From Azospirillum brasilense (lineage in GTDB: Bacteria; Pseudomonadota; Alphaproteobacteria; Azospirillales; Azospirillaceae): 64,000 nucleotides of DNA. Shown here piece after piece: positions 19,618 to 28,120 of this stretch. Where the stretch lies: the NCBI RefSeq assembly GCF_022023855.1, contig NZ_CP059450.1:620001-684000 (forward strand), read 5' to 3'. Within the stretch, counting starts at the first letter, position 1. Each line of letters begins with the position of its first letter. A program made the translations under genes and the position numbers. Below the pieces are notes generated by a model that was not told where the DNA came from, searched no databases, and worked only from the letters and a program-made list of their open reading frames with translations.

Positions 19618-19880
19618 GGCTTTCTCCCTCCCTTCGCGCCGCCCAAGCTGTCCTGGGCCGAAGGCAGTCCGAACAGGGCCGGATCGTCCGCGATGGCCTT
19701 TTCCAGGTCGCGTTCGACCTTCACCCGGACTTCCTGTTCGATCCGGATGTTCAGGTTGATCTCGATGGGCTTGTCGGGCGCCTCGACCTTGACGGTCGGG
19801 GTGCAGGCGCCCATTCCGGCCCCCAACCCGGCGATCAGTGCGGCGGTCAGGACGCGCCGGCTTCGAACGGTGTGTCTCAT
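19614..19880 (-). CDS. ynbE: YnbE-like lipoprotein
   Basis: Small outer-membrane-type lipoprotein, 88 residues. The signal ends in a GMGAC lipobox, followed by the family motif TPTVKVEAPDKPIEINLNI and a VKVERDLEKAI stretch. In E. coli YnbE pairs with the C-terminus of YdbH to complete a bridge between inner and outer membranes for phospholipid transport. Both ends overlap its neighbours by 4 bases, a tightly coupled operon. Confidence 0.88.
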   Translation of the reverse strand: MRHTVRSRRVLTAALIAGLGAGMGACTPTVKVEAPDKPIEINLNIRIEQEVRVKVERDLEKAIADDPALFGLPSAQDSLGGAKGGRKP

Positions 19881-21319
19881 GGATTCTTTCGTTGGAACTC
19901 CGTCATGCGATCACGCACCGTCTCGGGAATGCGGTAGGTGTCCAGGCTCTGCCGCAGGATCCGGTCGAGCGCGCCGCTCACCTTAAGGTTAAGCGCGACC
20001 GGATAGCCATCGTAGAATGCCGGATTGGACCCACGGATGGCGATGCCGACCGCCAGCTCTCCGCCAGCATGCCCCTCCACGGTGGCGCTCAGCGTGTCAT
20101 AGCGGAAATCGGTCAGTGCCCCCATCAGCAGGGCGGTCGGGCTGCCCTCCTCCCCCATCAGAAAGCCGGGCGGATTCTCGGGATCGTAGCGCAGCGTGCC
20201 GGGACCGTCGGCCTCCAGCAGCCCACCGTCCAGATGGACGGAGTCCGTCCCGATGCGCACCGGCAGGCGTCCGCTGACCGTTCCGCTCGCCTCCAGCCCG
20301 TCCACCGCGACCATCGCCAGCATGGGGCCGAGATGGACTCGCTCCGCCCGCAGCGTCACCGTCCCCCGCGGCGCCGCCGGGTCGATGGCGAACGGGTCCG
20401 CCCGCAGCACGCCGCCGGCCCAATGCCATTCGGCGCGCTCGACGCTCAGACGCCCCTTCGCCCCATAGCCGAAGCGGAGGGTGCCATCGGTCAGCGGCAA
20501 CCCGACGTCGAGCAGCTTCACCGCCAGCGTCTGACCGGGCGCGACCACCGGGGGAAGCAGGCTGGAAAAGGACAGAACCCCGTTGATCCCGCTGGCGGCG
20601 ACCGGCCCGAACTGCCCGGCGAGGTCGGCGAGCAGCAGGTCGCCCTGGGCTTTCAGCGCCGCGCCGTCCCAGGTGAGTCGGGCCTTGGCGGTCAGGGTGC
20701 CCACCGTCTCGGCGATCGTGCCGGCGCCCGTCCAATGGGTGAGGACCGGCAGCCCTTTGGCCGGGGCGGTCAGCGTCGCCTGCCCGCGGTGGGTCGCGCC
20801 GTCGCGTGTCATGGTCAGGCGCAGCGTCCCGCCGGCCGTGCCCCGCGGTGTCGCCAGCGTCACCGCGGAGTCGGCGAGCTGGATGGTGTCGAAGGGAATC
20901 ACGACGTTTCCGCCGCCCGCCGCTCCGCCGTTGCTTCCCGCCGCGGCGGAGCCGGTCAATGGATAGCCGGCGATGCGCAGGACGCCGTCCTTGGCCACGT
21001 CCAGCCTCAGGCGGACATCCGCAAGATCCAGCCGTTCGATTCGCCCCTCAAGAAGGGCGTCCGTCGGATGATGGATGGTAAGCGTTCCACCGACCGTCCC
21101 CTGTCGGTCCAGGCGGACCACGGCGCCGGTCTGCTCCACCGACAGGTCGGTCACCGTCACGGCGGCGTCCGGGAAGCCGGCGCGGCGCAGCGCCTGCGTG
21201 GCGGCGGTGGCGGCCAGATCGGTCCGATGCTGGACGGCTAGGGCGACCGCGCCACCGATCAGCACCAGCTTCACCATCACCAGCCATCGTCTCAGCCGCC
21301 GCACGCTTTGCTGCCGCAC
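19877..21319 (-). CDS. ydbH: YdbH-like AsmA-family intermembrane bridge protein
   Basis: Putative phospholipid-transport protein spanning the periplasm. One N-terminal membrane helix (MVKLVLIGGAVALAV) precedes repeated beta-strand segments of AsmA/YdbH type. It ends with the YdbH C-terminal region (VEGHAGGELAVGIAIRGSNPAFYDGYPVALNLKVSGALDRILR). About 480 residues is far shorter than the roughly 880 of E. coli YdbH. I chose the GTG at 21319, with GAGGGG 6 bases upstream; an ATG at 21394 would add 25 residues. Operon with ynbE and ydbL. Confidence 0.85.
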   Translation of the reverse strand: MRQQSVRRLRRWLVMVKLVLIGGAVALAVQHRTDLAATAATQALRRAGFPDAAVTVTDLSVEQTGAVVRLDRQGTVGGTLTIHHPTDALLEGRIERLDLADVRLRLDVAKDGVLRIAGYPLTGSAAAGSNGGAAGGGNVVIPFDTIQLADSAVTLATPRGTAGGTLRLTMTRDGATHRGQATLTAPAKGLPVLTHWTGAGTIAETVGTLTAKARLTWDGAALKAQGDLLLADLAGQFGPVAASGINGVLSFSSLLPPVVAPGQTLAVKLLDVGLPLTDGTLRFGYGAKGRLSVERAEWHWAGGVLRADPFAIDPAAPRGTVTLRAERVHLGPMLAMVAVDGLEASGTVSGRLPVRIGTDSVHLDGGLLEADGPGTLRYDPENPPGFLMGEEGSPTALLMGALTDFRYDTLSATVEGHAGGELAVGIAIRGSNPAFYDGYPVALNLKVSGALDRILRQSLDTYRIPETVRDRMTEFQRKNP

Positions 21320-21555
21320 GCCCCACCCCTCGCCGTCCAGATTGCCATCGGTCTCGTTCGGGTATGAACACCCGAAAGGCAGTCTATCGTCCATCGCGGC
21401 CGGGACGCGACCGTGCAGCGTCGGGACAATGATGAGGCGGCGGCGGAAACGGATCGGAAAGGCACCGATGAAGGCAGCCCCGCAGGGCGTCTTTGCATCG
21501 GCGCCGGTTTCCCCTATGGTCGCGTCCGCGGAATCGGCACATCGGAGTGTTTCGC

Positions 21556-22107
<552 letters not shown>

Positions 22108-22156
22108 CGGCGCCGGCGAAGGGAGCGCCGATCGCAGCGGTCCTGTTCAGGTGATT

Positions 22157-22182
22157 GGGGCGGTGAAACCGCGCACCGCCCC
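22157..22182. terminator. Terminator-like hairpin between convergent genes
   Basis: GGGGCGGT pairs perfectly with ACCGCCCC around a 10-base loop, followed by GTTTCCC. It lies between the cyclophilin stop and the end of the kinase gene. The T-tract is weak. Confidence 0.55.
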
Positions 22183-22208
22183 GTTTCCCGCACCATTCCT
22201 CCGGGTCG

Positions 22209-24860
22209 TCACGGCCCGTTGATCGCCCCGGTCAGCGCCACCAGGAGATCCCGCATGCTGCGGGGCCGGTCCTGCCAGCGCATCGAGAGGCCGCTCAGCA
22301 ACACCTTCTCGAACCCGGGCGGCACCGTGGCGCCGCCTTCGGCCAGACGGGGCACCCGGTCATTCATGAAGCGGCTGGTGGCATCGGGCGGTGTCTTTCC
22401 GGTCAGCGCATAGTAGACGGTGGCGCACAGCGCGTAGACGTCCGTCCAAGGCCCCTGCTTTCCGTCCGGGGCGTACTGTTCGGGCGGCGCGTAGCCCGGC
22501 TTCAGAATCACCGTCAGATCGGCGCTCTTGCCCGCGGCGTGGCGTGCGGCGCCGAAATCCAGCAGTTTGCGCTCCCCTCCGCTCGTCAGGAAAATATTGT
22601 CGGGGCTGATGTCGCGGTGGATCAGGCCCTGCTCGTGCACGGCGTGCAGCGCCTTGATGATCGGCGACAGCAGGGTCAGCGTCGGGCGCGCCGCAATCCG
22701 TCCGCCATTCTCGGAGACATGCCGCTTCAGGGTCCGCCCGTCGAGAAGCTCCATGACGAGATAGGCGGTCTCGTTCTCCTCGAAGAAGTCCTGGACGCTG
22801 ACGATCTCCTTGACTTCCCGCAGGCGGGCGAGCATCCGCGCCTCCTCCAGGAACTTCGCCAGCCCGGTGGAGAAGCTCGCCGCGTGCTCGTCCGAGAAGG
22901 GGGCGATCTCCGGCGATCCGGCGACGCGGGACACCAGATTGGCCGGGTAGAATTCCTTCACCGCGACCTTGATCTGAAGCCGTTCGTCCCAGCCGAGATA
23001 GGTGGCGCCGAAGCCCCCCTGCCCCAGGACGCGGCCCACCAGATAGCGCCCCAGCAGCCGCGTTCCCGGAAGCAGATGGACCCCGTTTCGGTTCGGCACG
23101 CGGACCGGATAGCCGCAGTCCCGGCACACCTCGCGCGGGGCCTTCGGCACGAAGCAGGCCGGGCACAGGCTCGACGCGGTGGCGCCGACCAACGGCGCCT
23201 CCATTGTTACCGCAGCGGCGCTCACCGGAAGGGCGATGCTGCGGACCGGCGGAGCCACGACGGTGGGCAGCGCCGTCGCCCCGCAAGGCTCGAAGGCGGA
23301 CCGCGCCGCCGCCTGGTCGCGCAGGGACGACGGCTTGGCCGGGGGCAGCTGCATCTGACTCAGACGGTCGAGCAGTTCGTACAGGCGGCGGACCTCCGCC
23401 TGGGCGATGTCGTCGCTCTGGGCGCCGGCCAGCTCGGCCTGGAACTGTGGCTGGCGGGCCGTCTCCAGAATGTGCTGGCGCAGGACCGAAAGTGCCCCGC
23501 CGTCGCCGATCAGACCGGAACAGGCAAGTTCCGCGAGGCGAATGATCCGGCGGCGCGGCAGCGGTTCGATCTGCCGCAGCCGCTGGACGAGCCGGCCCCG
23601 CCGGGCGAAGTCATCAACCACCGAATCGGCGCGGGCGGCAATCCGTTCCCGATCGTGCTCCGCCAGCGCCGAACCGCGAATGGCCTCCACCGCACCGGTT
23701 AGGGCCTGCCGCACCAGCGCCGTGTCGGGCGTCTGGAGCACCATGTTCTCCACCAGCAACTCGTTCTTCAGCGCGGCGTCCAGCGCGTCCACGATCTCAC
23801 CCATGTGCCGCTCCGCGGCCGGCACCGTGGAGACGGCGGCGAGATAGCGGATTCGGCAGATCAGGTCCGGCTGCGTTTCGCTGAGTCCCACGATGGACCG
23901 CCGATAGGCGCTCGCACCACCCTGCTCCAACCGGCGGGAGTAGCGGATGGTCAGCGCGTCGGCCATGGCCGACCCTCCGGTCAGCCCTGACGGGGTCAGC
24001 AGATGCCCCATCAGCGCGCGCAGCAGGTCGGCTTCCTGTTCCGCCGTGCCACGCCCGAGCGTTTGCGGCGCGCGAAGCTGGCGCCGGATGCGCTCCAGAA
24101 CCATGTCGCGGGCGGCGGGCAAGCGCCCCTGGCGGAACAGGCCGTTGAGAACGCCCAGCCGGTTCGGTCCGAACGCCTCCATCGGCACGCGTCCGAACAG
24201 AAGGTCGCACAGCCTCACCAGCAGTGAGCCACCGGCCGGCGTGTTTCCGAACAGTTCCTGCGTCGCGGCGGGCGAGGCCAGCACGTCGCCGATCACCTCG
24301 TCCAGCGCGGTGGACAGGGCGTCCTGCCGCTCCGCCGGAAACAGCTGGATCAGAGCGTCGAGCTTCGACGCCCAGGTCCGGCATTCCTCAAGCTCCAGGC
24401 AAACCGCCGCGCGCAGATCGAATTCCGCGTCGCCGGTCGGCGATTTTCCCGGCGCGCTGCGCAGGATGGAATCGATGAGGACACGCCCCCGCCCCAACCC
24501 GGTAAAGGCGAGTTGGGCGGCGCGGGCCTTCGCCACGGTTTCGGATAGCGCGTTGTCCAGCGCACGGCGGCGGGCCTTGGCATCCTGGCCGGGAAGGCGG
24601 GCCTGCACCGTGGCGACCCGGCCCAGGGCGGACTCCATCAGCGTGGCCTTGGCCTGGAGCGCCTTCAGATGCCGGCTGCTGTGGATCAGCTCCGTCGGGG
24701 TCAGCACGAGGCTGTCGAGATGCGGACGCAGCGCGATGCCGATGACCATCCGCGCCGGCCCGCCATGGTGATCGGGAAGCGTCTGGCACAGCACCGCCTC
24801 GTCGAGCGTGCCGGCGGGGCCGGATGCCCCTGCGGAGGCGGGCGTCCTTGAGGCGGGCAT
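22209..24860 (-). CDS. Hanks-type Ser/Thr protein kinase with zinc ribbon and long N-terminal region
   Basis: Of about 883 residues, roughly the first 550 are helical, Arg/Leu/Ala-rich and not recognised. A zinc ribbon follows (CPACF and CRDCGY, about 563-585). The kinase domain from about 600 to the end has glycine loop LGQGGFGATY, VAVKEFYP with the ATP-binding Lys, HRDISPDN (about 747), LDFGAAR (about 767) and APPEQY. All catalytic residues are present. No membrane segment or extracellular sensor is seen. The start is uncertain: no good ribosome-binding site precedes the ATG at 24860, and the frame is open to 25049. Substrates are unknown. Confidence 0.82.
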   Translation of the reverse strand: MPASRTPASAGASGPAGTLDEAVLCQTLPDHHGGPARMVIGIALRPHLDSLVLTPTELIHSSRHLKALQAKATLMESALGRVATVQARLPGQDAKARRRALDNALSETVAKARAAQLAFTGLGRGRVLIDSILRSAPGKSPTGDAEFDLRAAVCLELEECRTWASKLDALIQLFPAERQDALSTALDEVIGDVLASPAATQELFGNTPAGGSLLVRLCDLLFGRVPMEAFGPNRLGVLNGLFRQGRLPAARDMVLERIRRQLRAPQTLGRGTAEQEADLLRALMGHLLTPSGLTGGSAMADALTIRYSRRLEQGGASAYRRSIVGLSETQPDLICRIRYLAAVSTVPAAERHMGEIVDALDAALKNELLVENMVLQTPDTALVRQALTGAVEAIRGSALAEHDRERIAARADSVVDDFARRGRLVQRLRQIEPLPRRRIIRLAELACSGLIGDGGALSVLRQHILETARQPQFQAELAGAQSDDIAQAEVRRLYELLDRLSQMQLPPAKPSSLRDQAAARSAFEPCGATALPTVVAPPVRSIALPVSAAAVTMEAPLVGATASSLCPACFVPKAPREVCRDCGYPVRVPNRNGVHLLPGTRLLGRYLVGRVLGQGGFGATYLGWDERLQIKVAVKEFYPANLVSRVAGSPEIAPFSDEHAASFSTGLAKFLEEARMLARLREVKEIVSVQDFFEENETAYLVMELLDGRTLKRHVSENGGRIAARPTLTLLSPIIKALHAVHEQGLIHRDISPDNIFLTSGGERKLLDFGAARHAAGKSADLTVILKPGYAPPEQYAPDGKQGPWTDVYALCATVYYALTGKTPPDATSRFMNDRVPRLAEGGATVPPGFEKVLLSGLSMRWQDRPRSMRDLLVALTGAINGP

Positions 24861-25141
24861 TGACACGGGCAGCCTATGGGCAGGATCGGCGTGGCGGCGA
24901 ATGGCCTGGACAGTCGGCCATAATCCGCTCGGTCCGGTAAACAGCCGGTATACGTCGGCCGAAATGACCGAACGGTGTGGTTGCACGGCGGCAGAGGATG
25001 TTTGCGCAGAGGTGTTGCAAGGGGCCATCGGGCTTGGACCATGGCACACTTTTGCGCGCAGCCCCGCCCTTCCCTTCCCCTGCGGGCTGTGCGATACCCG
25101 AACCGATACCGGCGCCCAACCACCGCCGGCAGGAGATCCGG

Positions 25142-26080
25142 ATGGAGCAGGTCGAGTTGGACCAGGGAATCGGCGCCCACACCCTCACGCTGCATCGCAG
25201 CGCTGCGAACGGTTCCCTGGAATGCACGCTGTGCCCACGGCGCGGCGGCGTCGTTGCCCGCCTCGCCTGGCACGGCGCGGACGGAACGATTGACCTCCTG
25301 CGCCCGGCCACCGATTGGGCGTTGCGCCACGGCTCGGCCAACGACATGGGTTGCTTCCCGCTTGTGCCCTTTTCCAACCGGATCGGTGGGGGGCAATTCA
25401 GCTTCGACGGGCGACAGGTGCGGCTTCCGCTCGACGGAGACGGCAACCCGCATGTCATCCACGGCCATGGCTGGCGCGCCGCCTGGACGGTCGAGGAGGC
25501 CGCCGAATCGGCCGCGCGCATGGTTTTCCGGCACCCTGCCGACGCTTGGCCCTGGCGCTACCGCGCGACGCAGACCGTGGTGCTGGAGGAGGATGGGGCC
25601 AGCCTGACCCTCTCCCTCGTCAACGAGGACGACACGCCGATGCCCGCCGGGATCGGGCTGCACCCCTATTTCCCGAAGCCGCCGGGCACCCGCCTAACCG
25701 CCCGGGTCGACGGAGTCTGGCTGAACGGGCCGACCATCCTTCCGGTGGAGCGCGCCGCGGTGCCGCCCCGCTGGGCCTTCACGGACGGGATCGTCATGGA
25801 CCGGACCGTTCTCGACAACGGCTTCACCGGCTGGGACGGGGCGGCGGCGCTGGATTGGCCGACGCTCAACCGTCGATTGTCGATCGAGACCGAAGGACCG
25901 TTCGGCCATCTCATCGTCTACGCCCCACCGGGCGAGGATTATCTCTGCGTCGAACCGGTGTCCCACATGACCGACGCGGTCAACCATCCGGAGCAATCGG
26001 ACACCGGCCTGCACCGTCTCGAACCGGGTGAGGAACTGAGCGGCACCATGCGCTTGCGCCTGGAAACGCTGGCCTGTTAA
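25142..26080 (+). CDS. Aldose 1-epimerase (galactose mutarotase family)
   Basis: Interconverts alpha and beta anomers of hexoses. The 312-residue product has NRIGGGQFSFDG, the conserved VIHGHGW and GIGLHPYF His-containing motifs, and DYLCVEPVSHMTDAVN, whose Glu is the likely catalytic base. AGGAG lies 7 bases before the ATG. No sugar-catabolic genes flank it, so the sugar is not assigned. It is divergent from the kinase gene, with a 281-base gap in which no other gene is seen. Confidence 0.87.
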   Translation: MEQVELDQGIGAHTLTLHRSAANGSLECTLCPRRGGVVARLAWHGADGTIDLLRPATDWALRHGSANDMGCFPLVPFSNRIGGGQFSFDGRQVRLPLDGDGNPHVIHGHGWRAAWTVEEAAESAARMVFRHPADAWPWRYRATQTVVLEEDGASLTLSLVNEDDTPMPAGIGLHPYFPKPPGTRLTARVDGVWLNGPTILPVERAAVPPRWAFTDGIVMDRTVLDNGFTGWDGAAALDWPTLNRRLSIETEGPFGHLIVYAPPGEDYLCVEPVSHMTDAVNHPEQSDTGLHRLEPGEELSGTMRLRLETLAC

Positions 26081-26111
26081 ACGCGCGCCCGTTGAGAGCC
26101 GGTCTGCGGCG

Positions 26112-26921
26112 TCAGCGGCAGCGGACGAAGGTGGCGCCGAAGGCCGGTTGGTCCAGCGTCAGGAACAGTCGGTCCAGCCGCGGCGCCTCGGCGGCGTCCA
26201 GGCGCAGAATACCTTCCGGCAGCCCCTCTTCCCCGCCGAAGGACAAACCTTCCGCCACGTCGCCCTCGCCGGGCGCCAGCGGGCCTTCCAGCGGAAAAGC
26301 GGCGATGCGCGGGTCGTGCAGGCTGAAGGCGCCGTCGTTGGTGATCTCCAGGTAGGAGGTCCGGCAATCGTCGATCGGCGTCCGGGTGGCCGGATCGGCC
26401 TTGGCCCAGCGGCCGGTCAGGGCGGGCACATCCACCGTGCGCTTCGCCGAGACCGGCTTGGCCTGGCCTTGGCCGATGGGCTGAGCCGGGCGTTGCGGGG
26501 CGGAGGTGGTGACGGTCAGCGGCTCGTCGGCCAGCGGGGCACGGCGGGCGGCCAGTTCCGATTCGAGCGCCTTGGTGCGGTCGGCCATCTGACGTGTCAG
26601 ACAGGTGGCGCGGTCCTTGTTCTTCTTTGGGTCGGCGAGATCGGCGTCGGCGACCGGACAGGCGGCGTCCCGCCGCTGGACCCAGGCGCGCTGGCCGGCG
26701 GCGACCGCCTCCTCGCCGGCCTTCCCGGCCTCGTCGGCCAGCGCACGCAACGCCGAATCGAGCTTGTCGGCGGCCCCCGCCAGAGACGCGTCACGGCACA
26801 GCAGGATCGCGAGCGGCGTCTCCCCGGCGCAGTCCGCAGGCTTGGCGGCCTCTCCGCTGGTGTCCGCCGCCATGGCCGTGCCGGCCATCAGCATGCCTGC
26901 CAGAAGAATCGCTGCCCGCAT
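26112..26921 (-). CDS. Secreted LprI/DUF1311-like protein
   Basis: The roughly 269-residue exported product has a signal peptide cleaving near AMAADT. The N-terminal domain carries LprI-type features: paired Cys, LDSALRALADEAG and the QRAWVQRRDAAC motif seen in lysozyme-inhibitor-like proteins. A Pro/Ala-rich linker and a C-terminal domain of about 110 residues with two Cys (DDCRTSYLEI and the terminal VRCR) follow. The ATG at 26921 is preferred over 26930, as AAGGG lies 7 bases upstream. Lysozyme inhibition is possible but not shown. Confidence 0.72.
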   Translation of the reverse strand: MRAAILLAGMLMAGTAMAADTSGEAAKPADCAGETPLAILLCRDASLAGAADKLDSALRALADEAGKAGEEAVAAGQRAWVQRRDAACPVADADLADPKKNKDRATCLTRQMADRTKALESELAARRAPLADEPLTVTTSAPQRPAQPIGQGQAKPVSAKRTVDVPALTGRWAKADPATRTPIDDCRTSYLEITNDGAFSLHDPRIAAFPLEGPLAPGEGDVAEGLSFGGEEGLPEGILRLDAAEAPRLDRLFLTLDQPAFGATFVRCR

Positions 26922-26933
26922 CGCACACATCCC

Positions 26934-27860
26934 TTACGCCGGAAACGCTTCCAGGACGGCTTTGACCTGCCGCTGGAAATCCTGGTCGCTGCGATAGCGC
27001 GTCAGGACCGTCTTGTCACGCTGAACGAGGAAAAAGATGTCCTCGCGGCTGGGCAGGGAGCGCGGATTGGGCTTGTCCAGCAGGTCCCCGTTCCAACCGA
27101 TCCGCGCCATGAAATAGACGGCACGGGAATTCAGCATGAACAGCTTGTTGTCGGGCGCCATCTTCTCCCGACGCAGCAGGGCGTAGAGATAATAGTTCCG
27201 TCCATGAAAATAATTGACGTAAATCGACTGCAGAGCGGCAAAGCGTTCTTCAGGGCTTGTGTATTTCTTGATCTGCCGCTCCAGCTTGAACCCCGCGAAG
27301 AAATACTCCCGTGCTTCGTTCTCAAAGGAAAAGGCCGAGCCGCGGATCTGGGCGAGTTGTTCCCCGTACCTGCGCAGAACGCGCCCCATCAGCAGTTCGA
27401 GGAACCGCCGCTCCGCGGCGAGGTCGTCCGGGGTCTGCAGGATCAGCTCGAAGACATGACGCAGATGGTAGGGGTGCCGCACCACGATGACCGGAACGCT
27501 GGACGCCTTGCGCTTTTCCGATCCCCCACGCTCCCCCAGGACGGTCGACGATGGGGAGACCGAGGCGATCACCGAAGAGATGGTGTCCTGTATCTTCCAG
27601 CGCCGCTTCATCTGCGCGGACTGCCTGCCGATGTGGAAGCGCGCGAGACGGCGCTGCCACCGGCTGCGCCACGTTTCCTTCGGCGCCTTGTGCGTCGGCA
27701 GATTGCCGACGACCAGCGGGTTGCCGAGCACGTCGGGCGGAGGCGGCAGCGGGTTGAAGTTGAAGTATTTTCCGGTGACGACGCCACGCGTGGAACCGCC
27801 GGGCGCTCCATCGCCCGCCGAAACATCGCCCCCCACAGACAGGCCCGCCAGCGTCGCCAT
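26934..27860 (-). CDS. Conserved-looking protein of unknown function
   Basis: No family is recognised. About 308 residues from the ATG at 27860; the frame is open to 27971. The N-terminal 45 residues are Gly/Pro-rich and disordered-looking. The remainder is basic and helical, with RHPYHLRHVFELILQTPDDL, FENEAREYFFAGFKLERQIKKY and a YFHGRNYYLYALLRREKM block rich in Tyr and Phe. There is no signal peptide or membrane helix. It stands head-to-head with the transglutaminase-DUF2126 gene, sharing a roughly 260-base upstream region, and ends 13 bases before the LprI-like gene start. Confidence 0.62.
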   Translation of the reverse strand: MATLAGLSVGGDVSAGDGAPGGSTRGVVTGKYFNFNPLPPPPDVLGNPLVVGNLPTHKAPKETWRSRWQRRLARFHIGRQSAQMKRRWKIQDTISSVIASVSPSSTVLGERGGSEKRKASSVPVIVVRHPYHLRHVFELILQTPDDLAAERRFLELLMGRVLRRYGEQLAQIRGSAFSFENEAREYFFAGFKLERQIKKYTSPEERFAALQSIYVNYFHGRNYYLYALLRREKMAPDNKLFMLNSRAVYFMARIGWNGDLLDKPNPRSLPSREDIFFLVQRDKTVLTRYRSDQDFQRQVKAVLEAFPA

Positions 27861-28120
27861 TCCCGATGCACACTCTGCCTGCGTCGCTCCCGTCCGATGG
27901 ACAAGGTCCGCGGACAGAGATGGCTCTTTATAAAGCGGTCTGGGCGTCGATGAAAGACGCAACCGGTCCAATATGCATCTGCTTGTTTTTTGTGCAACCA
28001 GTTCGTGCCGCGATTGCGAAGGCGCTCTGGTCTGCGCGAACTCTTCGATGGTACTATGCCCTCGCCCGCGCGGCGGAGAGCCGCAGGGGACCGGCCAGCG
28101 CAGACAACGGGTGGAACTTC

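Noticed and set aside
27500..28120. An upstream extension of the transglutaminase-DUF2126 gene to 27866
   Set aside because: The extra 85 residues have no family similarity, and ATG 28121 has a ribosome-binding site and the conserved start.
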